Source of the DNA: an uncultured Eubacteriales bacterium
Lineage (GTDB): Bacteria; Bacillota; Clostridia; Oscillospirales; Oscillospiraceae
NCBI GenBank assembly: GCA_900543625.1
Contig: UQSF01000006.1
Location: 1-64,000 of the forward strand
Direction of reading: 5' to 3'
Length of the DNA stretch: 64,000 bases
Shown here one piece after another: positions 15,711-22,847 of this stretch. Under the pieces are notes generated by a model. That model made no database searches. It saw only the letters and a list, made by a program, of their open reading frames with translations, and was not told the DNA's origin. The position numbers were made by a program, and so were the translations under genes. How positions within the stretch are numbered: position 1 is the stretch's first letter; each line of letters opens with the position of its first letter.

Positions 15711-16730
15711 ATGGAGTACAAAGAGATTCTCGAAAGCGCACGCACTTGTATCGGCCCGTACTGCAAGGCCTGCCCGGTGTGCAACGGCAAGGCCTGCGGC
15801 AACCAGGTCCCCGGCCCCGGCGCAAAAGCCCCCGGCAACGGCTTCACCCGCAACTACGATGCGTGGCAGAAGATCTGCGTCAACATGGACACCATATGCC
15901 CGAACGAGCCGGTCGACACGGCTGTGGAGCTGTTCGGCACCATGTACCGCTACCCGTTTTTTGCAGCCCCGCTCGGCGCGATGAAGATGCACTACGGCGA
16001 CAAGTACAACGACCGTGAATATAACAGCATCCTCGTCAATGCCTGCGCCGACAGCGGTATTGCCGCCTTCACCGGTGACGGTGTGGACGCTGCGGTGTTC
16101 CAGGGCGCGATGGAAGCCATCCGCGCAGCCGGCGGTGTCGGCGTGCCGACGATCAAGCCGTGGAGCCAGCAGCTGGTTTTTGAAAAGCTCGATCTGGCCA
16201 GAACCAGCGGCTGCAAGGCCGTCGCCATGGACATTGACGGCGCGGGCCTCCCCTTCCTGAAAAATCTGACACCGCCGGCCGGCAGCAAGTCCGTGCAGGA
16301 GCTGGCGGAGATCATCCGCTACGCCGCCATGCCGTTCATCGTCAAGGGCATCATGACTGTGCGCGGCGCGCAGAAGGCCGCAGAGGCCGGCGCCGCTGCG
16401 ATCATCGTCTCGAACCACGGCGGCCGCGTGCTCGGCCAGACCCCGGCCAGCGCGGAAGTGCTCGCCGAGATCGCCGACGCCGTCGGCGGCAGCATGAAGA
16501 TCTTCGTGGACGGCGGCATCCGCACCGGCACGGATGTGTTCAAGGCGCTGGCGCTCGGCGCGGACGCCGTGCTCATCGGGCGTCCGTTCGTGCCGATGGT
16601 CTACGGCGACGGCGCGCAGGGCGTAGCGACGTACATCGAAAAGATCGGCAGCGAGCTGCGCGACACGATGGCCATGTGCGGCGTGCACACGCTCGGCGAG
16701 ATCACGCGCGACTGCGTGCGTGTGCTCTGA
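15711..16730 (+). CDS. FMN-dependent alpha-hydroxy-acid oxidizing protein with N-terminal Cys cluster
   Basis: A 339-residue TIM-barrel flavoprotein of the lactate/glycolate-oxidase superfamily. SNHGGR (His236) is the conserved catalytic-base motif, with IFVDGGIRTGTDVFKALALGAD and VLIGRPF forming the FMN phosphate site. Unlike standard enzymes it starts with five closely spaced cysteines (C13, C18, C21, C24, C29) in a segment without counterpart in lactate oxidase, suggesting a metal or Fe-S site. The residues after SNHGGR are VLG rather than the usual QLD, so lactate should not be assumed as substrate. It is the second gene of a two-gene operon. Confidence 0.85.
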   Translation: MEYKEILESARTCIGPYCKACPVCNGKACGNQVPGPGAKAPGNGFTRNYDAWQKICVNMDTICPNEPVDTAVELFGTMYRYPFFAAPLGAMKMHYGDKYNDREYNSILVNACADSGIAAFTGDGVDAAVFQGAMEAIRAAGGVGVPTIKPWSQQLVFEKLDLARTSGCKAVAMDIDGAGLPFLKNLTPPAGSKSVQELAEIIRYAAMPFIVKGIMTVRGAQKAAEAGAAAIIVSNHGGRVLGQTPASAEVLAEIADAVGGSMKIFVDGGIRTGTDVFKALALGADAVLIGRPFVPMVYGDGAQGVATYIEKIGSELRDTMAMCGVHTLGEITRDCVRVL

Positions 16731-16745
16731 GGCAAAACAACATAC

Positions 16746-16777
16746 AAAAACCGAGGGAGCTACTCCCTCGGTTTTTT
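16746..16777. terminator. Bidirectional terminator between the FMN-oxidase gene and lysA
   Basis: AAAAACCGAGGGAG, a short loop, then CTCCCTCGGTTTTTT. A and T runs at both ends serve the two converging transcripts. Confidence 0.92.
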
Positions 16778-16784
16778 CTGTGTC

Positions 16785-18083
16785 TCAATCTTCCCAGACC
16801 ATGGTCGCAAAGTAGTCCTCCGGCGTCTCGGCGCGGCGGATCAGGCGCGTGGAACCGTCCGGCTGCAGCAGCACCTCTGCGCAGCGGAGCTTGCCGTTGT
16901 AGTTGTAGCCCATGGCAAGGCCGTGTGCACCGGCATCATGGATGACAAGCAGATCGCCGATGTCAATGCCCGGCAGCATCCGGTCGACGGCAAACTTGTC
17001 ATTGTTCTCACACAGGCCGCCGACAATGTCGTACTTGTGGTCGCAGGGCGCGTCCTCCTTGCCCATGACCGTGATATGGTGATACGACCCGTACATGGCC
17101 GGACGCATCAGGTCACATGCGCAGGCATCTGTGCCGATGTACTCCTTGTAGATGTGCTTTGCGTGGATCGCGCGCGTCACGAGATGACCGTACGGTGCGA
17201 GCATAAAGCGGCCGAGTTCGGTGTACAGCGCCACATCACCCATGCCGGCTGGCACAAGGATCTCCTCATACGCCCTGCGCACGCCTTCGCCGATGACGGC
17301 GATGTCATTGGCCGGCTCATCCGGCCGGTACGGGATACCGACGCCACCAGAGAGGTCAATGAACGTGATATGGCAGCCGGTCTCCTGCTGCAGCTCTGCC
17401 GCCAGTCGGAAAAGCATACGCGCCAGCGCGGGATAGTATTCGTTTGAGAGCGTATTGGAGGCCAGAAATGCATGAATACCGAACTCCTCCGCGCCCTTTG
17501 CCTTGAGCAGCCGGAACGCCTCAGCGATCTGCGCACAGGTCATGCCGTACTTGGCATCGCCGGGATTGTCCATGACCTGAAAGCCTTCACGTGTTTCACC
17601 GAGCGAGAACGTGCCGCCGGGGTTGAAGCGGCAGCCGATCTTCTTCGGGATATAGCCGATCGCGCGTTCCAGAAAGTCCACGTGTGTGAGATCGTCCAGA
17701 TTGATGACTGCACCCAACTTTGCCGCCAGCCGGTAATCCTCGGCCGGGGTCTCATTGGAAGAGAACACAATATGCTCACCGACACAGCCGATGCGTTCGG
17801 CCATCATCAGCTCCGTGAGTGATGAACAGTCGCATCCGCACCCCTCCTCCTGCAGAACCTTCATAATTGCAGGCGTAGGCGTCGCTTTCACCGCGAAATA
17901 CTCGCGAAAACCCGGATTCCATGAGAAAGCAGCGTTCAGGCGGCGGGCATTTTCCCGGATCCCCTGTTCGTCATAGATGTGAAACGGTGTGGGATACTGC
18001 GCTGCAATTTGCTCCAGCTGTGCTGCGGAGACAAACGTTTTTTTATTGGAATTCCTCCCTGCGAAAACCGAAATTGCACCCAT
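16785..18083 (-). CDS. lysA: Diaminopimelate decarboxylase-type PLP enzyme
   Basis: The core (about 420 residues from 18047) is a fold-type III PLP decarboxylase. YFAVKATPTPAIMKVL carries the PLP lysine, followed by GCDCSSLTEL, IHAFLASNT, LSGGVGIPYRP and ELGRFMLAPYG, with CENNDKFA in the C-terminal barrel. It makes L-lysine from meso-diaminopimelate; other group IV decarboxylases are possible. The start is odd. The only in-frame ATG (18083) overlaps the -10 of a consensus promoter, so it would not be in that transcript. A perfect SD GGGAGG (18059-18054) is followed at ideal distance by AAT AAA AAA ACG, which has no start codon. I give the ATG-bounded frame, but the true N-terminus is uncertain. 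Confidence 0.85.
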   Translation of the reverse strand: MGAISVFAGRNSNKKTFVSAAQLEQIAAQYPTPFHIYDEQGIRENARRLNAAFSWNPGFREYFAVKATPTPAIMKVLQEEGCGCDCSSLTELMMAERIGCVGEHIVFSSNETPAEDYRLAAKLGAVINLDDLTHVDFLERAIGYIPKKIGCRFNPGGTFSLGETREGFQVMDNPGDAKYGMTCAQIAEAFRLLKAKGAEEFGIHAFLASNTLSNEYYPALARMLFRLAAELQQETGCHITFIDLSGGVGIPYRPDEPANDIAVIGEGVRRAYEEILVPAGMGDVALYTELGRFMLAPYGHLVTRAIHAKHIYKEYIGTDACACDLMRPAMYGSYHHITVMGKEDAPCDHKYDIVGGLCENNDKFAVDRMLPGIDIGDLLVIHDAGAHGLAMGYNYNGKLRCAEVLLQPDGSTRLIRRAETPEDYFATMVWED

Positions 18084-18110
18084 TGTAGGAGCCGCTCGAG
18101 TCCATGTCAA
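18082..18110 (-). promoter_or_regulatory. Consensus promoter of lysA
   Basis: On the minus strand TTGACA (18110-18105), exactly 17 bases, then TACAAT (18087-18082). Transcription should begin near 18075, about 16 bases before the SD GGGAGG. Confidence 0.85.
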
Positions 18111-18201
18111 GAAGGCAAAAACACTTTTGCCGTTCCATGCACACGCACTGCAAAATTGTCTGTCCGCTCCGTCATTTTGCCCGGAACTGATAAATCTTCT
18201 C

Positions 18202-19215
18202 TCAAATATCGTCGAGTGTCTCCGTCTCCACCGGCTGCGCCGCCTCGACAAAGCGCACCTGCAGCACCGCCTGCGGCCAATTGACCGAAATGGCAGCCGC
18301 TCGAGCGCGCGCATGCGCCGCTGAATCAATCTGTGTGCACAGGTCAGTCAGCACCTCGCGCGTCAGATAGCCGCCGCGCCAGTGAAACACCAGCCCCGGC
18401 TGCTTTTTGCGCAGCGCCTGATCGACCCGGCGCGCAACCTCCTCCGGCTTTGTCCACGACAGGTGCTGTACCCTATAATAGAACTGACCGCCGTCCGCGC
18501 AGGCCGGCGCGGGATACAGAAGCTTGCGGTGATCGCGGAAGATCTTTGCGTCGTCAAGATTGAAGTAGTCATAGCGCAGCACACCGTGCTTGCTCAGCGA
18601 ATTGTCAAACGTGGCGTCAAGGTGATAGCACTGCCCGCCGAGCTGCACGATGTTCCACGCGTGCAGGTAGCGCTCGCCGTTGGCACGGTCGCGGTCACTG
18701 ATCGCGATCATGCACGGCAGGCCGAGCCCGTCGCACAGGAGTTTGACCGTTTTGGCCATGCCCTCGCAGACGCCGACGCCGTTGGTCAGCGGGCCGATGA
18801 CCTCGTGCGAATACGGCTTTTCAAGCTTATCGTAGCGAACGTTTTCAAGGATGAAATCGTGAATCGCACGCTCCTGCTCCGCCGGAGTCAGGCTGCGCAG
18901 CGGGCGCAGCAGCCGCGCCGCGCGTGCCTCGATCGCCTGACGGTGCTCGCGGATGCGTTTTTTGTCAAACCGATACTCGGGGCAAAAGTCCACAAACTCC
19001 GCCTCGGGCACGGCGCGGCACGAAAAACCGACGGCGTAGAAGATCTCCGGATGATCCAGCCGCAGCTGGAAAAAGATCGTGCCGAGCGTCTCCATCGAAA
19101 GGCGAGGAATGCGCGCCGACGGCGCAAGCTCCCGCAGGCAGGTCAGCATACCGTGATACGCCGCGCGCTCCGGCGGCGGAAGCTGCTGATAATAATATTG
19201 CGGATGCAGCTGCAT
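18202..19215 (-). CDS. Transglutaminase-like (cysteine protease fold) protein
   Basis: A 337-residue protein with a central transglutaminase-like domain. The triad is visible: Cys in GVCEGMAKTVKLL, His in LHAWNIV and Asp in HLDATFD. No signal peptide or transmembrane segment is seen, so it is probably cytosolic. The N-terminal 110 residues and the C-terminal 80 are not recognised. It may cleave or crosslink peptides; the substrate is unknown. ATG 19215 lies 10 bases after GGAG, and a GTG at 19221 with 4-base spacing is an alternative. It follows the AraC gene with overlap or near-contact, so the two form one operon. Confidence 0.8.
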   Translation of the reverse strand: MQLHPQYYYQQLPPPERAAYHGMLTCLRELAPSARIPRLSMETLGTIFFQLRLDHPEIFYAVGFSCRAVPEAEFVDFCPEYRFDKKRIREHRQAIEARAARLLRPLRSLTPAEQERAIHDFILENVRYDKLEKPYSHEVIGPLTNGVGVCEGMAKTVKLLCDGLGLPCMIAISDRDRANGERYLHAWNIVQLGGQCYHLDATFDNSLSKHGVLRYDYFNLDDAKIFRDHRKLLYPAPACADGGQFYYRVQHLSWTKPEEVARRVDQALRKKQPGLVFHWRGGYLTREVLTDLCTQIDSAAHARARAAAISVNWPQAVLQVRFVEAAQPVETETLDDI

Positions 19216-19217
19216 AG

Positions 19218-20072
19218 TCACTGCGCTCCTTTCGTCTGGTCGGCACGGGGGCTGACCTGAAACCGTTTTTTATACGCCCGTGAAAACGCGGAGTAGTCAT
19301 GGTACCCGCACTGAAAGCAGGCATCCGTCGTGCGCATCCCCTGCGCGATGAGGTCGCGCGCCACGCGCAGACGCTTATCCGTGAGGTAGCCGTGGATAGT
19401 AAAGCCGGTCTCGGCACGAAACAGGCGCATCATATAATATTTACTGAGGTAAAAGGTGTCCGCGAGGGCATCAATGCTGATGTCCTCGGTCAGGTGCGTG
19501 TTGAGGTATTCGAGTATAGCAGCCGTCTTTTCGTTGCAGTGTTCCGAGGGGGCGTAGCTTGACCCGTCGTCATTCAGGCCGCGGCCGAGCATGACCAGCA
19601 GCTGCAGCATCTGCGCGCGTGAGAGCAGATCATGTCCGTAGGCCGTGCTTTGCTCCTCCGCCTCGAGTGCGTCCAGTGTGCGCAGCAGCGCAGTACGGCG
19701 GTCAACGTCCGGGCGCAGGACAAAGCTCTCCCCATCTGCCGGCAGATGAAAACAGGCATCGAGCGCAGACACTGCCGTTGACTGCGCGCGCAGAAAGTCC
19801 GGTGATATGTAGAGGATCACGCGCTCATAGCGCTCGTTCGGGTCGATCTGCGCTTTGTGGATCGCGCCCTGCCGCACAAGCACCACATCATACGGCCGCA
19901 GCACATGTGTGCGCCCTTCGACGATATAGTTTCCGCGCCCGGCCAGAAAGAACACCAGCTTATGAAATTCGTGATAGTGGAAGGCCGTATCCTCAGCCAG
20001 CGCACTGCTCAGATGGAACAGACGGTAGTCCTCATGCAGGTATCCCCTGCGCTCATAATCAGTCTGTTGCAT
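19218..20072 (-). CDS. AraC-family transcriptional regulator with N-terminal cupin sensor
   Basis: A 284-residue protein. Residues about 25-130 form a cupin (FHYHEFHKLVFFLAGRGNYIVEG). The C-terminal 100 residues form the double HTH of AraC (ISIDALADTFYLSKYYMMRLFRAETG and the second helix around CFQCGYHDYSAFSRAYKKRF). It probably senses a small molecule and controls its own operon and/or the divergent transporter gene. ATG 20072 follows TTGGAGG; the longer frame to 20102 lies in the leader. Confidence 0.93.
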   Translation of the reverse strand: MQQTDYERRGYLHEDYRLFHLSSALAEDTAFHYHEFHKLVFFLAGRGNYIVEGRTHVLRPYDVVLVRQGAIHKAQIDPNERYERVILYISPDFLRAQSTAVSALDACFHLPADGESFVLRPDVDRRTALLRTLDALEAEEQSTAYGHDLLSRAQMLQLLVMLGRGLNDDGSSYAPSEHCNEKTAAILEYLNTHLTEDISIDALADTFYLSKYYMMRLFRAETGFTIHGYLTDKRLRVARDLIAQGMRTTDACFQCGYHDYSAFSRAYKKRFQVSPRADQTKGAQ

Positions 20073-20096
20073 AGCTCGCCTCCAAGAAAGCATCTT

Positions 20097-20134
20097 TTGC
20101 AATATATGATAGCATTTTTGTACAATTATTGCAA
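20097..20134. promoter_or_regulatory. Inverted-repeat operator candidate over the AraC promoter
   Basis: TTGCAATA (20097-20104) and TATTGCAA (20127-20134) are exact inverted 8-mers with centres 30 bp apart, about three helical turns. They bracket a minus-strand promoter, TTGCAA (20134-20129), 17 bases, TATCAT (20111-20106), so the -35 is part of one arm. The site lies between araC-like and transporter genes and is a natural binding site for the regulator. Confidence 0.6.
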
Positions 20135-20203
20135 GATAAAACTCTATATACTGTCACCAAAGCGCTGTTTCGGCGCAAACTACGCACTGGGAGTGTTGCA
20201 TTT

Positions 20204-21478
20204 ATGTCCAAGACAAACGGTTCCAAGTCGTTTTTTAAGACTTACGGATTCCTGATCTTCATGATCTCCGGCATCGTGGCCGGCTGTCTGGTGGGCGCTT
20301 TTGCCCCAGATTTCGGCGGCAAGATCAAATTCCTCGGCACGCTGTTCATCAACATGATGTTCTGCGTGGTCGTGCCGATGGTGTTCTGCTCCATCGCCTC
20401 CGCCATCGCCAACATGAAGAGCGTCAAGCGCGCCGGCAAGATCATGGGCGTGACCATCGCCACGTTCCTCGTCACTGCTGCCATCGCCGGCATCCTGATG
20501 TATATCGTCTGCCGCATTTTCCCGCTCGTGGATGGACACTACACCATCACGGAGGGCGAGATCGGCGACACACTTGGCTTCGGCGACATGATCGTGAACT
20601 TCTTTACCAAGCCTGACTTCACGGAGCTGCTGAGCCGCAAGGCCATCCTGCCGCTGATCGTTGCGGCGGTCATCTTCGGCTTCGGCATCCAGATGAACGG
20701 CGGTCCGGAAACCAAGACCGCGAAGCTCCTCGAGGACATTACGGGCTGCATCATGAAGACTGTGAAGCTCATCACCTACTATGCCCCCATCGGCTTCTTC
20801 GGCTTTTTTGCCGATCTGGTCGCCACCTACGGTCCGGAGCTGGTCGCGGATTACAGCCGCACGCTCATCATCTACTACGTCATGAGCTTTGCCTACATGT
20901 TCGTCTTCTTCCCCATCTACGCCCAGTTCGGCGGCGGTAAGGGCGGCGCGAAGATCATGTTCTCCAAGCTGTTCCGTCCGGCAGCCGTTTCCTTTGGCAC
21001 GTGCTCTTCCGTTGCGACCATCCCGACCAACATGGAGGTCGCGGATGAGACCGGCATTTCCAAGGACGTCACCGACATTGTCCTGCCCATGGGTGCCACC
21101 ATGCACATGGACGGCTCGGCCATGTCCGCCATCATCAAGGTCGCATTCCTCTTCGGCGTGTTCGGACTGGACTTCACGACGGAAAAGGCCATTCTGGCCA
21201 TCGTCGTGGCGGTGTTCTCCTCCGTCGCCATGAGCGGCATCCCCGGCGGCGGCGGCACGGGTGAGCTTGTGGTCTGCACCATCTTCTTCCCCGATCAGCT
21301 GGCCGTTGCTTATCCGATCGCGCTTGCCATCGGCAACCTTGTCGACCCCCCCGCCACCATGGTCAACTCCGCCGGCGACTACGTCGTGTCCTTCATCGTC
21401 TCCCGCTATGTAGACGGCAAGGACTGGCTGCAGAAAGCCTTCGCAAAGAAGAAGGAAAACGCAGCCATCGAGCAGTAA
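20204..21478 (+). CDS. SLC1/DAACS-family amino-acid:cation symporter with altered binding site
   Basis: A 424-residue polytopic carrier. The serine-rich motif region is CSSVATIPTN, hairpin 2 is MSGIPGGGGTGE, and the TM8 motif is DPPATMVNSAGD. In GltPh-type carriers the corresponding positions read NMDGT and D-M-G-R-T. Here Asn is His301 and the arginine that binds the side-chain carboxylate is Ala384, while the aspartate that binds the amino group (Asp381) is kept. This argues against glutamate or aspartate as substrate. ATG 20204 follows TGGGAG. It is divergent from the AraC/transglutaminase operon and no terminator separates it from sigG. Confidence 0.9.
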   Translation: MSKTNGSKSFFKTYGFLIFMISGIVAGCLVGAFAPDFGGKIKFLGTLFINMMFCVVVPMVFCSIASAIANMKSVKRAGKIMGVTIATFLVTAAIAGILMYIVCRIFPLVDGHYTITEGEIGDTLGFGDMIVNFFTKPDFTELLSRKAILPLIVAAVIFGFGIQMNGGPETKTAKLLEDITGCIMKTVKLITYYAPIGFFGFFADLVATYGPELVADYSRTLIIYYVMSFAYMFVFFPIYAQFGGGKGGAKIMFSKLFRPAAVSFGTCSSVATIPTNMEVADETGISKDVTDIVLPMGATMHMDGSAMSAIIKVAFLFGVFGLDFTTEKAILAIVVAVFSSVAMSGIPGGGGTGELVVCTIFFPDQLAVAYPIALAIGNLVDPPATMVNSAGDYVVSFIVSRYVDGKDWLQKAFAKKKENAAIEQ

Positions 21479-21499
21479 CCCGCTCGGAGATATGCCAAT

Positions 21500-21529
21500 G
21501 TATCAAATTCCTCCCACCCGGAAACACTA
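21500..21529 (+). promoter_or_regulatory. Sigma-F/sigma-G-type promoter of sigG
   Basis: GTATC (21500-21504), a 15-base spacer, then GGAAACACTA (21520-21529). The -10 fits GGNNANAHTR fully and the -35 differs from GYATA at one base. Transcription would begin near 21535, inside the loop of the SD-masking hairpin. Confidence 0.72.
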
Positions 21530-21552
21530 CGCTGTACCGGATGGGAGGAATT
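21506..21552 (+). promoter_or_regulatory. Hairpin that masks the sigG Shine-Dalgarno in readthrough mRNA
   Basis: AATTCCTCCCA (21506-21516) is the exact complement of TGGGAGGAATT (21542-21552). After one mismatch CCGG (21518-21521) pairs with CCGG (21537-21540), leaving a 15-base loop. The right arm contains the sigG SD GGGAGG (21543-21548). Only transcripts coming from upstream contain the left arm; one starting near 21535 would leave the SD free. Confidence 0.8.
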
Positions 21553-21555
21553 CTT

Positions 21556-22338
21556 ATGCTTGGAAAAGTCGAGATCTGCGGCGTGAACACGGCGGATTTA
21601 AAAGTTCTGAGCAGCGATGCCTGCCGCGCGCTGCTCATCCGTGCAAAGCACGGCGACCGTGACGCGCGCGAGCAGCTCATCGCGGGAAACCTCCGGCTGG
21701 TGCTGTCCGTGATCCAGAAATTCACCGGCCGCGGCGAGAGTGCGGACGACCTGTTTCAGGTCGGCTGTATCGGGCTGATCAAGGCCATCGACAATTTCGA
21801 CGCGGAGAACCACGATGTGCGCTTTTCTACCTACGGCGTGCCGATGATCTCCGGCGAGATCCGGCGCTACCTGCGCGACAACAGCCCCATCCGCGTCAGC
21901 CGCTCCACGCGCGACACGGCATATCAGGTGCTGCAGGAAAAGGAGCGCCTGACCGCCGCAACCGGCCGCGAGCCGTCACTCGATGAGATTGCAAAGTCGC
22001 TCGGTCTGCCGCGGCAGACAGTGGTATTTGCGCTCGATGCGATCAGCGATCCCATCTCCCTCTACGAACCGATCTACACCGACAGCGGCGAGAGCATCTG
22101 CGTCATGGACCAGGTCGGCGACACAAAAAATACCGACGAGCAGTGGCTCGAGCGGCTGGCGCTCTCGAGCGCGATGGGCACGCTCAACGCGCGCGAGAAA
22201 AAGATCCTCTCTCTGCGCTTTTACGCCGGGAAGACACAGATGGAGGTCGCTGGTGAGATCGGCATCAGTCAGGCACAGGTGTCGCGGCTTGAAAAGCAGG
22301 CTATTGGCAAGATCCGCGGTAGCGTCTTCCCCTCATAA
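21556..22338 (+). CDS. sigG: RNA polymerase sporulation sigma factor SigG
   Basis: A 260-residue sigma-70 factor, the same length as B. subtilis SigG. It begins KVEICGVNTADLKVL, a diagnostic SigG start. DDLFQVGCIGLIKAIDNFD (region 2), STYGVPMISGEIRRYLRDN and the region-4 HTH TQMEVAGEIGISQAQVSRLEKQAI follow. SigG directs late forespore genes after engulfment. ATG 21556 follows GGGAGG; a farther upstream ATG at 21541 falls inside the SD stem. Its own forespore-type promoter and an SD-masking hairpin precede it. Followed by ylmC/ymxH. Confidence 0.97.
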   Translation: MLGKVEICGVNTADLKVLSSDACRALLIRAKHGDRDAREQLIAGNLRLVLSVIQKFTGRGESADDLFQVGCIGLIKAIDNFDAENHDVRFSTYGVPMISGEIRRYLRDNSPIRVSRSTRDTAYQVLQEKERLTAATGREPSLDEIAKSLGLPRQTVVFALDAISDPISLYEPIYTDSGESICVMDQVGDTKNTDEQWLERLALSSAMGTLNAREKKILSLRFYAGKTQMEVAGEIGISQAQVSRLEKQAIGKIRGSVFPS

Positions 22339-22389
22339 GCTGCGGTGCCGCGCCATAGACTGTTACGAAAACGCTGCGGAGGTGTCCCC

Positions 22390-22671
22390 ATGAAATGTTG
22401 TCTATCCGACCTGCGATATAAAGAAGTCATCGATCAGAGCACCGGTCAGCGGCTCGGCTACGTCTGCGATGCGGAAATTGACTTGGATGACGGCAAGATT
22501 GTGTCGCTCATTGTACCCGGGCAAAAGAAGCTCGGCGGCCTGCTCAGCGGCGACGACGACTACATTCTGCCGTGGGGGTCTATCTCGCGGCTGGGTGAAG
22601 ATATCATTCTCGCCGAGGTCTCGGGGCAGCAGCCGCGGCGCCGACGCGAAAAGCGCCAGAATCATCTCTGA
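22390..22671 (+). CDS. ylmC: YlmC/YmxH-family PRC-barrel sporulation protein
   Basis: A 93-residue protein with the small beta-barrel pattern of the PRC family: LSDLRYKEVIDQSTGQRLG, then DAEIDLDDGKIVSLIVPG and YILPWGSISRLGEDIILAEV. YlmC/YmxH proteins occur in spore formers, often next to sigG as here, but their molecular role is not established. ATG 22390 follows GGAGG; the in-frame upstream extension has no SD. It is 51 bases after sigG and ends at a terminator. Confidence 0.9.
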   Translation: MKCCLSDLRYKEVIDQSTGQRLGYVCDAEIDLDDGKIVSLIVPGQKKLGGLLSGDDDYILPWGSISRLGEDIILAEVSGQQPRRRREKRQNHL

Positions 22672-22690
22672 GCACACGCAAAAAATGCAA

Positions 22691-22727
22691 AAAACCGGCC
22701 AAATCCTCTTGCATTGGCCGGTTTTCT
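22691..22727 (+). terminator. Terminator after sigG-ylmC, overlapping the rpsB promoter
   Basis: AAAACCGGCCAA (22691-22702) pairs perfectly with TTGGCCGGTTTT (22714-22725). Its loop and right arm also contain the -35 and spacer of the next promoter. Confidence 0.88.
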
Positions 22728-22737
22728 CTGGTATAAT
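22709..22737 (+). promoter_or_regulatory. Promoter of rpsB-tsf
   Basis: TTGCAT (22709-22714), a 17-base spacer and consensus TATAAT (22732-22737). The -35 lies in the loop of the upstream terminator hairpin. Confidence 0.82.
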
Positions 22738-22815
22738 ACCAGAGCATTACGCACGGGAGTGGATGTGCGACCATGTGGTTTCGGCCTGGTCGGGCACAGA
22801 AGAAGCTCCCGGAGG
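22738..22815 (+). promoter_or_regulatory. Structured rpsB mRNA leader, probable S2 autoregulatory element
   Basis: An outer helix CGGGAG (22754-22759)/CTCCCG (22806-22811) encloses an inner arm TGTGC-GACCA (22764-22773)/TGGTC-GG-GCACA (22787-22798). Bacterial rpsB leaders commonly bind S2 or sense its surplus. I assign this from position and folding only, not from a model match. Confidence 0.6.
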
Positions 22816-22847
22816 TAGCAACTAATTAAAGGAGGAAACAAAAAACT

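Noticed and set aside
18047..18329. Arg-rich N-terminal extension of the lysA frame
   Set aside because: It runs through the lysA promoter and the end of the upstream gene and is unlike any decarboxylase N-terminus.
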